A stretch of 22,103 nt of DNA from a virus: the IMG/VR virus record IMGVR_UViG_3300010373_001375, positions 1 through 22,103 of that record; one strand, given 5' to 3'. A model generated the notes under the pieces. It worked only from the letters and a program-made list of their open reading frames with translations, was not told the DNA's origin and did no database searches. Below are positions 14,451 through 21,557 of this stretch, piece by piece; the stretch's first letter is position 1; each line of letters starts with the position of its first letter. The translations under genes and the position numbers were made by a program.

Positions 14451-15098
14451 TTGCCGCTCCAACCATCGCTCAATCCGCTTCTGCATTCCACCGGCGCGGG
14501 ATCGATCGAAGATCAGTTGCGCCGCCTGCCTCACCTGCAGGGAGATCGCCGGCAGGTCATGCGCCACGTTCGGCGGGATTTCCGGGACGTGCGCAAGGCC
14601 ACAGATACAGCCGATGCCATCGACCACATTCCATGGGCCGATGAAGCGATCCACCTGGCGGTATCTGGCCGCTTTGCCCTCTGGCACATCGTCCCGGCCG
14701 TGCTGAAGCTGTCGGGAACTCGAATCGATGAGTTGATCATCGCCACACTTGGGTTTTCCAAGCGAAATATCAGCGGGCTTTGCGAGCTGCTGGACGCTGG
14801 CCAGATCGGACGCGTTTATTTGTTGGCCAGTCACTACTTCAAAGGCACGAGCAATGAAATCTACACCCACGCGCAAAAGCTGTTTTCCGAACGTCCAGGC
14901 AAAGCGCACTTTGCCAGCGTCAGAACGCACGCAAAGCTTCTACTGTTCCGCCTCTCGGATATGCGGACCATCACCGTCGAATCATCGGCGAATTTGCGGA
15001 GCTGCAAGAACATCGAGCAAATGACCCTTATCGGTGATCCGGGCCTGCATGCTTTTCACCGCGGCTGGATCCTCGAACTCTTCACGGCCGGCAAATGA
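14451..15098 (+). CDS. Phospholipase-D-like (HKD-type) protein next to terminase
   Basis: 215 residues from TTG 14451 (3 nt after the previous stop); the conserved SIEDQLRRLPHLQGDRR part lies before the first in-frame ATG, so TTG is preferred. A PLD-like half-site is visible near the end: THAKLLLFRL (His160, Lys162), then VESSANLRSCKNIEQ (Ser178, Ser179, Asn181, Glu189), corresponding to the 'HxK...GS.N' motif. The usual Asp five residues after Lys is Arg here. PLD-superfamily enzymes cleave or transfer phosphodiesters (nucleases, lipases), working as two half-sites; a single one implies dimerisation, as in Nuc. IIATLGFSKRNISGLCELL (96-114) may be a core strand. Its TGA overlaps the small terminase ATG by 4 nt, implying co-translation with packaging genes. 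Activity is unproven. Confidence 0.55.
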   Translation: MPLQPSLNPLLHSTGAGSIEDQLRRLPHLQGDRRQVMRHVRRDFRDVRKATDTADAIDHIPWADEAIHLAVSGRFALWHIVPAVLKLSGTRIDELIIATLGFSKRNISGLCELLDAGQIGRVYLLASHYFKGTSNEIYTHAQKLFSERPGKAHFASVRTHAKLLLFRLSDMRTITVESSANLRSCKNIEQMTLIGDPGLHAFHRGWILELFTAGK

Positions 15099-15403
15099 GT
15101 AAAAAGACAACCGCCCTTGCTCTGCCGCCCGACCGGATCGACCAGGTTTTCACTTGGATTCTCAACGGCGGCTCCGAGCACGACATCATCGAGGCTTCGC
15201 AAAAGACGTGGCCCGACTGCCAGCCCATGCCCCTGATCGTGGCGGCTATGACTCGCATCATCAAAAGCGCCGAAAGCGATCCCAGCCTGATTCGCGGCTG
15301 GTGTATCGAGGCGACGCGTCACGTCTACCAGAAGGCGATTGACGCCAACGACCTGCCGACGGCACTCCGCGCCGTCAAGCAGCTCTACAACTTCGCAGCC
15401 TGA
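15095..15403 (+). CDS. Probable terminase small subunit
   Basis: 102 residues, start overlapping the PLD-like gene's stop (ATGA). All-helical: DRIDQVFTWILNGGSEHDIIEAS, MPLIVAAMTRIIKSAESDP, RGWCIEATRHVYQKAIDANDLPTALRAVKQLYNFAA. The layout 'ildwi..G.se.di.ea', long helices, then 'r..yr.aie.nDl..Alra.kql..l' fits small terminase-like proteins of planctomycete-type prophages, which recognise phage DNA and load the motor. It directly precedes the large subunit (3-nt gap), which is the main support; sequence evidence alone is weak. Confidence 0.65.
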   Translation: MSKKTTALALPPDRIDQVFTWILNGGSEHDIIEASQKTWPDCQPMPLIVAAMTRIIKSAESDPSLIRGWCIEATRHVYQKAIDANDLPTALRAVKQLYNFAA

Positions 15404-15406
15404 TTC

Positions 15407-17488
15407 ATGTTTTCGATCAAGACAGCCAGGAAGCCGCGCCGCAAGGCAACCGGCCAGGGCGGCTATGAGCAGCACCGGGACAAGATGGCCCGCGTGTCTG
15501 CGGAGAAATCGCGCAAGGGCCGCGACGTCGCCGACGATCGGCCAGACTGCGCTAACCCCGAGCGCCGCGCCCAGAGCAGAAGCCTCGAGTATTTTCTTCG
15601 GACCTATCTTCCGCAGACGTTTTACCTGCCATGGTCGCCGGATCATCGGACGGTGATCCAGAAGCTTGAAAGCATCATGCAGGACGGCGGGCAGTCGGCT
15701 TACGCCATGCCGCGCGGCAGCGGCAAGACCGCGATCGTCGAGGGGGCGGTACTGTTTGCGACTCTGCACGGCTTGCGGCGATTTGTATCGGTGATCGGCA
15801 GCGAGGAAAGCGCCGCAGTCGAGATACTCAAAAGCATCAAGACCGAGCTCGAAACCAACGACCTGCTGGACGAGGATTTTCACTTCACTTGCGGGCCGAT
15901 CCGCGCACTTGAGGGAATCGCCAATCGGTGCAGTGGCCAGCTTTGGAAGGGAAAGCGGACCCGCATTGTTTGGACCGACAAGCGGATTGTTTTGCCCACC
16001 GTCGAGGGCAGCCTATCGAGCGGCATCGTGCTTGACGTTGCCGGCATCACCGGGCGAATTCGCGGCAAAAAAGCCAAGCTGGCCAACGGTCAATCCATCC
16101 GGCCCGACCTGGCGCTGCTGGATGATCCGCAAACCGATGAATCGGCGCATAGCCCATCGCAAGTGGCTCAGCGGGAAAGGCTCGTGACGGGAGCTGTGCT
16201 GGGGCTTGCCGGACCGGGCAAGAAAATCGCGGCCGTCATGCCCTGTACCGTGATCGCAACCGACGACCTGGCCGACCGGGTACTGAATCGAAAGAAGCAT
16301 CCGGAGTGGCAAGGCGAGCGCGCCAAGCTGATGAACGCCATGCCGACCAATGTTGTCCTATGGGATCAATACGCGCAGATCCGTGCCGACAGCCTTCGAG
16401 CGGACAACAAGGGACGAGAGGCCACGGAGTTTTACGCTGCAAATCGAGAGCAGATGGATGCTGGCGCCCTGCCGGCGTGGCCAGCCCGGCACAACCCCGA
16501 TGAAATATCGGCGATCCAGCACGCCATGAATCTTCGCATCGACCACGGCGAAGCGGTCTATGCGGCAGAGTACCAGAATGAGCCTTTGATTGAGCAGCTT
16601 GGAGAACAGCAACTGTCGGCCGATGAAATCTGCGCAAAGGTGAACAACCTCGACCGTCGCGCCGTTCCGATCGGCTGTGAGACGCTTACCGCATTCATCG
16701 ACGTGCAGGGCAGCGTGCTGTTTTGGATGGTGATCGCGTGGGCCGAGGGCTTCACCGGCTACATTATCGACTACGGGACGTTTCCAGAGCAGCACGGTGA
16801 TTACTTCACGCTCAATGACCTGCGCGTCACGCTGGCCAAGGTATTCCCGGCCGGGGGCGAAGAGGCGCAGATTTACGCTGGCCTTGAGAAGCTAACCGAT
16901 CAACTCATCAGCCGCGCTTGGATTCGCAATGGCACAGAAATGCGCATCAGCAAGCTGCTGATCGACGCCGGCTATAAGACCGACACCGTCTATCAGTTTT
17001 GCCGCCAGTCCAAGCACGCCGCGATTGTAATGCCCAGCCACGGCCGTTCTGTGGATGCCAGCAGCATTCCATGGGAACACTTCAAAGCTGCGGCGGGGGA
17101 AAAGATCGGCCATCACTGGCTTACTAAACCCAATGAGCGAGGCGTCAGGCACATCACGATTGATACGAATTTCTGGAAGACCTTTTTCCATGCTCGACTG
17201 CGCGTGGCCATGGGAGATAAAAGCTGCCTGTCATTGTTCGGCAAGGTGCCCAAGTCGCACCGGATGCTTGCCGACCACTTCACCGCGGAATATGGCGTCA
17301 AGACTGAGGGACGCGGGCGAACGGTCATTGTCTTTAAGCTCAGGCCCGGCCGCGATAACCATCTTCTTGACTGCGCCGTAGGCAACTGCGCTGCCGCGTC
17401 ATTACTTGGCGTCAAGCTCGATACCGACAAGCCCGTTAGGAAACCCGCGCCACGCCGAGGCAAGCGCGTTACCCCATTGAATTGGTGA
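15407..17488 (+). CDS. Terminase large subunit (DNA packaging ATPase-nuclease)
   Basis: 693 residues. Translocates and cuts phage DNA at the portal. The N-terminal region has RSLEYFLRTYLPQTFYLPWSPDH (about 58-80), a typical adenine-binding lead-in, then Walker A MPRGSGKT (101-108) and Walker B DLALLDD (234-240, Asp239-Asp240). An ATPase coupling segment follows (VMPCTVIATDDLADRV, 278-293). The nuclease domain is an RNase H fold: AFIDVQG (Asp432), LLIDAGY (Asp520) and NHLLDCAVGN (Asp655) are the likely metal-binding acidics. The N-terminal ~45 residues are basic and Lys/Arg-rich. Unlike lambda, the gene lies after the tail genes, not before the head genes. Confidence 0.93.
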   Translation: MFSIKTARKPRRKATGQGGYEQHRDKMARVSAEKSRKGRDVADDRPDCANPERRAQSRSLEYFLRTYLPQTFYLPWSPDHRTVIQKLESIMQDGGQSAYAMPRGSGKTAIVEGAVLFATLHGLRRFVSVIGSEESAAVEILKSIKTELETNDLLDEDFHFTCGPIRALEGIANRCSGQLWKGKRTRIVWTDKRIVLPTVEGSLSSGIVLDVAGITGRIRGKKAKLANGQSIRPDLALLDDPQTDESAHSPSQVAQRERLVTGAVLGLAGPGKKIAAVMPCTVIATDDLADRVLNRKKHPEWQGERAKLMNAMPTNVVLWDQYAQIRADSLRADNKGREATEFYAANREQMDAGALPAWPARHNPDEISAIQHAMNLRIDHGEAVYAAEYQNEPLIEQLGEQQLSADEICAKVNNLDRRAVPIGCETLTAFIDVQGSVLFWMVIAWAEGFTGYIIDYGTFPEQHGDYFTLNDLRVTLAKVFPAGGEEAQIYAGLEKLTDQLISRAWIRNGTEMRISKLLIDAGYKTDTVYQFCRQSKHAAIVMPSHGRSVDASSIPWEHFKAAAGEKIGHHWLTKPNERGVRHITIDTNFWKTFFHARLRVAMGDKSCLSLFGKVPKSHRMLADHFTAEYGVKTEGRGRTVIVFKLRPGRDNHLLDCAVGNCAAASLLGVKLDTDKPVRKPAPRRGKRVTPLNW

Positions 17489-17492
17489 AAAC

Positions 17493-18473
17493 ATGCCTGG
17501 TGATGTAATGAAAACAGTGGCCAACGGTTCGCCCGTTCGGCCGTCTGCGCAGTGGCAGAATCGCGCAAATCGAGCGATCAAAAAGAGCGAGGCCAATGGC
17601 AACTCGCTGAGCGCCGGCCAGCCCGGCATCCGCCAACCGATCATCACAATCTTTGTCCAGAACAACAGTGGAGAGGACCGCAAGCGCTTCGAGGTTCTGG
17701 GCATTGATGGGATTCTGTATGGGCCGGACGACAACAAGACGGAGTTCCAAAACAATCCGTCGCTGACGGGCGTGACGCCTGTCGAAACCGAGCATTTCGG
17801 TAACTTCGTTATCTGCGCCGAGCCCATCGCCGACGGAGCTGTGGGCCGCGCATGGATCATCGGCGTCTGCTCAGTCCAGATCGACATTCAGAACGTCGCT
17901 GATGGATTTGCCGACGTGGAGGATAACGAGCCTGGCCAGTTAAAGAGCGGACAGCAAGGCGCCGCGCAGATCCTGTGGACCGAGAACGACGAAAACGGCA
18001 CAGACGACACCGGCATTATGTGGGCGGTCGTTCGCCTCACGGGACCCGGTCCGCTTATTTGCATCACCGCGGAACTTACGGGGAAATCGGGCACGCGCTA
18101 TAGCTGGGAGCAGGCTGCGCCCGACAGCGGAACTGGCGCATGGAGTGTAGTCACCGACGGCAAGACCGGATCATTTACAGACAAGCCCGCGATCGATCTT
18201 GACGCGTCCGATACCACCGACCTTACTGGAAAATTTGTCGCGCTGGTTCCAGTTACGGGCAGTGACGGAAAACTCTGCTATGTCATCGCCGGCGGCCCCG
18301 GCGCTGGAGGCGGCATCACCAATGAATTCACGGTGCTCACCAACATCGTGATCAGTGGAACGACCGTAGTTGCTTCTACGCTGACTGTCACCGTTACGAA
18401 TGGTCGCATCACCGCCATCGCCGACGGAGACGATGTAACTCTGGATGGCACGGATTGCACGGGCTTGACCTGA
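17493..18473 (+). CDS. Tail/virion-associated protein, planctomycete-phage type
   Basis: 326 residues from ATG 17493 (a second ATG at 17508). N-terminal basic segment, then IRQPIITIFVQNNSGEDRKRFEVLGIDGILYGPDDN and 'FVICAEPIADGAVGRAWIIGVCSVQIDI', a conserved-looking order (beta strand, 'RkrfevLgi...lygP', then 'EPIadGaiGra.i.GvcsV.v'). The middle has AAQILWTENDENGTDDTG and LTGPGPLICITAELTG. The end has repetitive beta segments rich in Thr, Val and Gly (VISGTTVVASTLTVTVTNGR). I regard it as a tail or fibre-like structural protein known from such prophages; no enzyme motif is seen. It starts 4 nt after the terminase stop. Confidence 0.55.
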   Translation: MPGDVMKTVANGSPVRPSAQWQNRANRAIKKSEANGNSLSAGQPGIRQPIITIFVQNNSGEDRKRFEVLGIDGILYGPDDNKTEFQNNPSLTGVTPVETEHFGNFVICAEPIADGAVGRAWIIGVCSVQIDIQNVADGFADVEDNEPGQLKSGQQGAAQILWTENDENGTDDTGIMWAVVRLTGPGPLICITAELTGKSGTRYSWEQAAPDSGTGAWSVVTDGKTGSFTDKPAIDLDASDTTDLTGKFVALVPVTGSDGKLCYVIAGGPGAGGGITNEFTVLTNIVISGTTVVASTLTVTVTNGRITAIADGDDVTLDGTDCTGLT

Positions 18474-18484
18474 GGAGGGGAGCC

Positions 18485-19285
18485 ATGCCTTTTCAACCAG
18501 CCATCTCTGGCGGGAAGCTCGTATTCAAGGACGGCGTCCTGGGCATGACCGAGCCCGCTGACTTTGACGACTTCTGCTACTGCTGTTCCTGTCCCCCGAC
18601 TACCAATTGCAAATACCCGGACGGCTCTTCTCAGACCTGCTCCAATGGCAAAAACATCGCGCTGCCGAACTTTCTAAAAGTCAGCCTGAGCGGCATTGTC
18701 GTGCAGTCATGCGTGACGAACTTTCCGGATTGGGCTTCGATCAATGATGGTTGCACATGCCCGCGAGCCTCAGGCGCTGGAACGTGCGGCGCTTCCTACC
18801 AATGGTATAACGCGGATTTGGATTTCGCGGACCTCACGCCCAACCCGGCCAACGATTCACCGTGCAATTACACGATTGACTTCGATTATCGAACGCCCGG
18901 CACAATCTCTATGGCGCTGGGGGATAAATGCTGCACGATCCAAGACGAAGGTATCTTCCCGGTCGGGTTTAGCTGGCGAGCATCATATGACGCATCAACC
19001 GAACTTCTAACAGTCATCGTAATTGCCGGTGACCACGCAGAGACGACCCAGGTCGGCGGAACGATCGATGTCATTCCGATTTTCTTCGCTGGCAGAGCAA
19101 GCGTGCCTTGCGGCACATGGAAACCGACAGACGTAATCACGATTGCCAACACCCTTTCTGTCGGCCAGGAGATTACCAGCGGATGGCCTTTGTCCGGCGG
19201 TGGCGTGGAACTGTGGGCCATGGCCAGCGGTGGCACCTGCACCATTCAATGTCTCAAAACCGACCCCGGAACCTATGCCCCTTGA
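18485..19285 (+). CDS. Cysteine-rich tail/surface protein (16 Cys in 266 residues)
   Basis: 266 residues. The ATG at 18485 is preceded by GAGGAGGGG (18472-18480), by far the best ribosome-binding site in the window; an earlier open frame to 18455 is ignored. Cysteines are clustered: CYCCSC and NCKYPDGSSQTC near residues 31-52, CTCPRASGAGTC at ~90-101, KCC at ~140, TCTIQC near the end. Much of the rest is beta-like (Thr, Gly, Ile, Val). No signal peptide or catalytic motif. Clusters of this kind suggest disulfide bonding or metal binding in an exposed virion protein, possibly receptor-binding. Overlaps the next gene (with an Erv/ALR-like domain) by 11 nt. Family unrecognised. Confidence 0.6.
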   Translation: MPFQPAISGGKLVFKDGVLGMTEPADFDDFCYCCSCPPTTNCKYPDGSSQTCSNGKNIALPNFLKVSLSGIVVQSCVTNFPDWASINDGCTCPRASGAGTCGASYQWYNADLDFADLTPNPANDSPCNYTIDFDYRTPGTISMALGDKCCTIQDEGIFPVGFSWRASYDASTELLTVIVIAGDHAETTQVGGTIDVIPIFFAGRASVPCGTWKPTDVITIANTLSVGQEITSGWPLSGGGVELWAMASGGTCTIQCLKTDPGTYAP

Positions 19286-21404
19286 ACTTCGCCAACGTCA
19301 GATGATTTGCTGGAAGTGCGCCCAGCGAGATCGCACCAGCGCCGATCGTGACGCATGCAAGGCTGGCGGCCAATGCAGCGAGCATGCGCAAAACGACACG
19401 TGCCCGCTTGGGCTGCATGTTCCACCGCCGCCGCCAGCGCCGGAGCTGGTGTGGAATCACATCAAGGGGCCGTGGAAGCGGCTAAAAGTGTATTGGGCGC
19501 AATATCCGGAAGTGCATGCGATCTACCGGCAGGCGATGGCCGACGCAGCCAGGGCAATTCTACCCTATCCAGACGACGCGAACGGGCGCGGGATTGTGAT
19601 ATGCGGGGGAGGTGCTTACGCCTACTCAGCACTTATCACGCTGGCGATGATCCGCCACGTTGGATGCACTTTGCCTGTCGAAATATGGGGATTCGATGCC
19701 AGCGAGTTTCCCGACTGGTTTGCGACCGAAACGGCGAAGCTTGGCGCCACGCTGCATGCAGCAGATGCCTTCTATCCCGTCGATCCGGTGCGCGGCATCT
19801 ACGACCGCGATAAAGGTTGGACGCTCAAAGCCTACGCCATCCTGCATTCTCGCTTCCGAGAAATTCTTTACCTTGACGCCGACTCTTACCCCGTTCGCGA
19901 TCCGTCTGATTTGTTCGAGCGGGCCGAGTATATCCAGCATGGCGCTATCTTCTGGCCCGACACCCCTGAAACCGGCGGAACTGATTTCCCCGAATCAGTG
20001 TGGCAGACGATTGGCATTGCCCCACGCTCCGAGCCGGAGTTTGAGGCCGGGCAATTCATCGTGGACAAAGCACGATGCTGGAAAGCACTTCGCTTGCTCA
20101 ACTGGATGAATCAGCACAGCGATTTCTATTACTGGTTTGATCGTCAGAACGCCTATGGAGATAAGGCGCTTACCCATTTGGCGTGGAGATATACGGGGAT
20201 GGACTACGGCATGCCCGCCAAGCGCCCGGACTATCTTGAACCGGCGATGGTCCAATACGACTTTGACGACAAGCCACTTTTCGTTCACCGGGTCAAAGGA
20301 AAATTCACGCCCGTCGAAAGTCTTGACCAATATGCGATTTTCAAAACGACGCACCAATTGCCCGACCGCTACAACCCCGCTCTGCCGATGGAGGAAGTAG
20401 CTTGGAAGTTGGACGAGAAATATCTGCCGCTGGTGCCCAAGCCCGAGCCGAAAAAGAAAATCGATCTTCCGCAGTCGTCATCGTGGGGAACCGCGCTTTG
20501 GGATATGTTTCACCGCCGGCCCGCCACTTGTGATTTAGCAAATGAATCAACTTGGCTCAGGTTATTTGCCCGCAAGATTCCATGCGGCGACTGCCAGGGA
20601 CATTGGAATAAGATCGTTGAAGCGAACCCACCCGACCTGTCCAGTCGCTTCGCTTATGCCCACTGGACGCATGACCGACACAACGATGTCAATCAGAGCA
20701 AAGAAATCCCCACGCCGGTTATGAGCTGGGCAGACGCCGCGATTAAGCATGAGTGGTGGAGAATCACCGATGGGATGCCCACGCGCCTTGCGATTGCCAC
20801 GCTTTGGACGGAGGAAATCGTAGACGTTGCACGCATCACCTTTCCCACCAAGCGCCGCTATGCCGTCAAATGGAGCTTGCCCTACATCGAACACTATGGC
20901 GTAATTCATGGGGAGCGCCCGCCGGCATGGAGCAAGTTGCCGCTGCTGATCGAGCACTTACCCAAATACGATTGGATTTTCTGGACGGACGCCGATGCGA
21001 TGTTTGCTCAATATGACACCGACCTGCGCGACATGCTGGACGACAGCGCGGACTTGATTTGGACCGAGGACCACAACGGGCCGAACACCGGCGCATTTTT
21101 CATCCGAAACACGCCGGCGAGCATGGACCTGTTGAAGCGAGCGGATGCGATGTTCAACGAGCTTTCGGAAACCGACCGTCAGGGACGGTTCCGGGGCTTG
21201 TGGGAGCAGGGAGCGATCCGCTACGTCATCGAGGACCAAGCCGCGCCCCTGAAGGTCAAGACACTGGCCAAACGAGAAATCAACAGCTACGAAACCGACT
21301 ACGAAGCAGGCGATTTGATCCTGCATTTTCCCGCGCACGACAAACTTGAACGCATGAAGAAATTTTTAAATCTGTCGGCAGAAAATGCAGCCGATGGGAA
21401 TTGA
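19275..21404 (+). CDS. Fusion: glycosyltransferase + Erv/ALR-like thiol oxidase + second glycosyltransferase
   Basis: 709 residues from ATG 19275, overlapping the preceding stop by 11 nt. N-terminus (1-45) has five Cys. Residues ~105-350 read as a mannosyltransferase-like GT (MNN1/PF11051 type): GRGIVICGGGAYAYSA, CTLPVEIWGF, ILYLDADSYPVRDP with DAD at 201-203, QHGAIFWPD. Residues ~400-490 read as an Erv1/ALR-like domain: SSWGTALWDMFH, the CxxC in IPCGDCQGHW (Cys437, Cys440), RHNDVN (468-473) and a late Trp; the usual extra Cys pair after HN.VN is absent. Residues ~525-700 read as a GT34/GMA12-MNN10-like GT: KYDWIFWTDADAMF (DAD 572-574), NTGAFFIRNT (604-613), GLWEQGAI, KREINSY. Could glycosylate phage or host surface. 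Domain calls are by motif. The stop lies inside the tRNA 3' end. Confidence 0.7.
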   Translation: MPLELRQRQMICWKCAQRDRTSADRDACKAGGQCSEHAQNDTCPLGLHVPPPPPAPELVWNHIKGPWKRLKVYWAQYPEVHAIYRQAMADAARAILPYPDDANGRGIVICGGGAYAYSALITLAMIRHVGCTLPVEIWGFDASEFPDWFATETAKLGATLHAADAFYPVDPVRGIYDRDKGWTLKAYAILHSRFREILYLDADSYPVRDPSDLFERAEYIQHGAIFWPDTPETGGTDFPESVWQTIGIAPRSEPEFEAGQFIVDKARCWKALRLLNWMNQHSDFYYWFDRQNAYGDKALTHLAWRYTGMDYGMPAKRPDYLEPAMVQYDFDDKPLFVHRVKGKFTPVESLDQYAIFKTTHQLPDRYNPALPMEEVAWKLDEKYLPLVPKPEPKKKIDLPQSSSWGTALWDMFHRRPATCDLANESTWLRLFARKIPCGDCQGHWNKIVEANPPDLSSRFAYAHWTHDRHNDVNQSKEIPTPVMSWADAAIKHEWWRITDGMPTRLAIATLWTEEIVDVARITFPTKRRYAVKWSLPYIEHYGVIHGERPPAWSKLPLLIEHLPKYDWIFWTDADAMFAQYDTDLRDMLDDSADLIWTEDHNGPNTGAFFIRNTPASMDLLKRADAMFNELSETDRQGRFRGLWEQGAIRYVIEDQAAPLKVKTLAKREINSYETDYEAGDLILHFPAHDKLERMKKFLNLSAENAADGN

Positions 21405-21410
21405 ACCCAC
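21386..21410. other. Putative prophage attachment junction at tRNA 3' end
   Basis: The last codons and stop (TGA) of the fusion glycosyltransferase gene lie inside the T arm of the tRNA-like gene, whose 3' end faces the phage genes while host-like DNA lies on the 5' side. This is the geometry produced by integrase-mediated insertion into a tRNA 3' end. The integrase gene and the partner attachment copy are not in the window, so the exact core is unknown. Confidence 0.4.
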
Positions 21411-21526
21411 AACCTGCCGGCAAATGATGGGGGCGTAAGCGGCCGTGTCACGCTTCTTTGGACTCGCCTTGTCCATCACCGGTTCTTCACCCGGCCGGCC
21501 GCTCTTGCCATTTGAGCTACGGCCGC
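21386..21526 (-). tRNA. tRNA-like gene with expanded (about 67-nt longer) anticodon arm
   Basis: On the minus strand the acceptor stem is perfect, GCGGCCG (21526-21520) with CGGCTGC (21393-21387), counting one G-U pair, then discriminator A (21386); no CCA is encoded. The D arm is GCTC/GAGC around a 9-nt loop with GG. The T arm is GTGGG-TTCAATT-CCCAT, and the variable loop AGGTT has normal size. The anticodon stem GCCGG/CCGGC also pairs, but its loop is about 74 nt instead of 7. The insert has TGATGG/CCATCA pairing and inner hairpins, plus CCGGGTGAAGAACCGG near its 5' side, which contains GAA (Phe) with an 8-nt loop. No U33 is found at either loop edge, so intron, decayed tRNA or other use stay open. 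Confidence 0.6.
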
Positions 21527-21557
21527 ATCACTGGGTTTTCTTCAAGAATGCCCAGGC

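Noticed and set aside
13986-14930. 314-codon minus-strand reading frame
   Set aside because: Shadow of the tail-tip and PLD-like genes; the plus-strand proteins have recognisable motifs and fit the operon direction.
21491-21500. CCGGCCGGCC palindrome as a separate regulatory site
   Set aside because: It forms part of the anticodon stem region of the tRNA-like gene, which explains it adequately.
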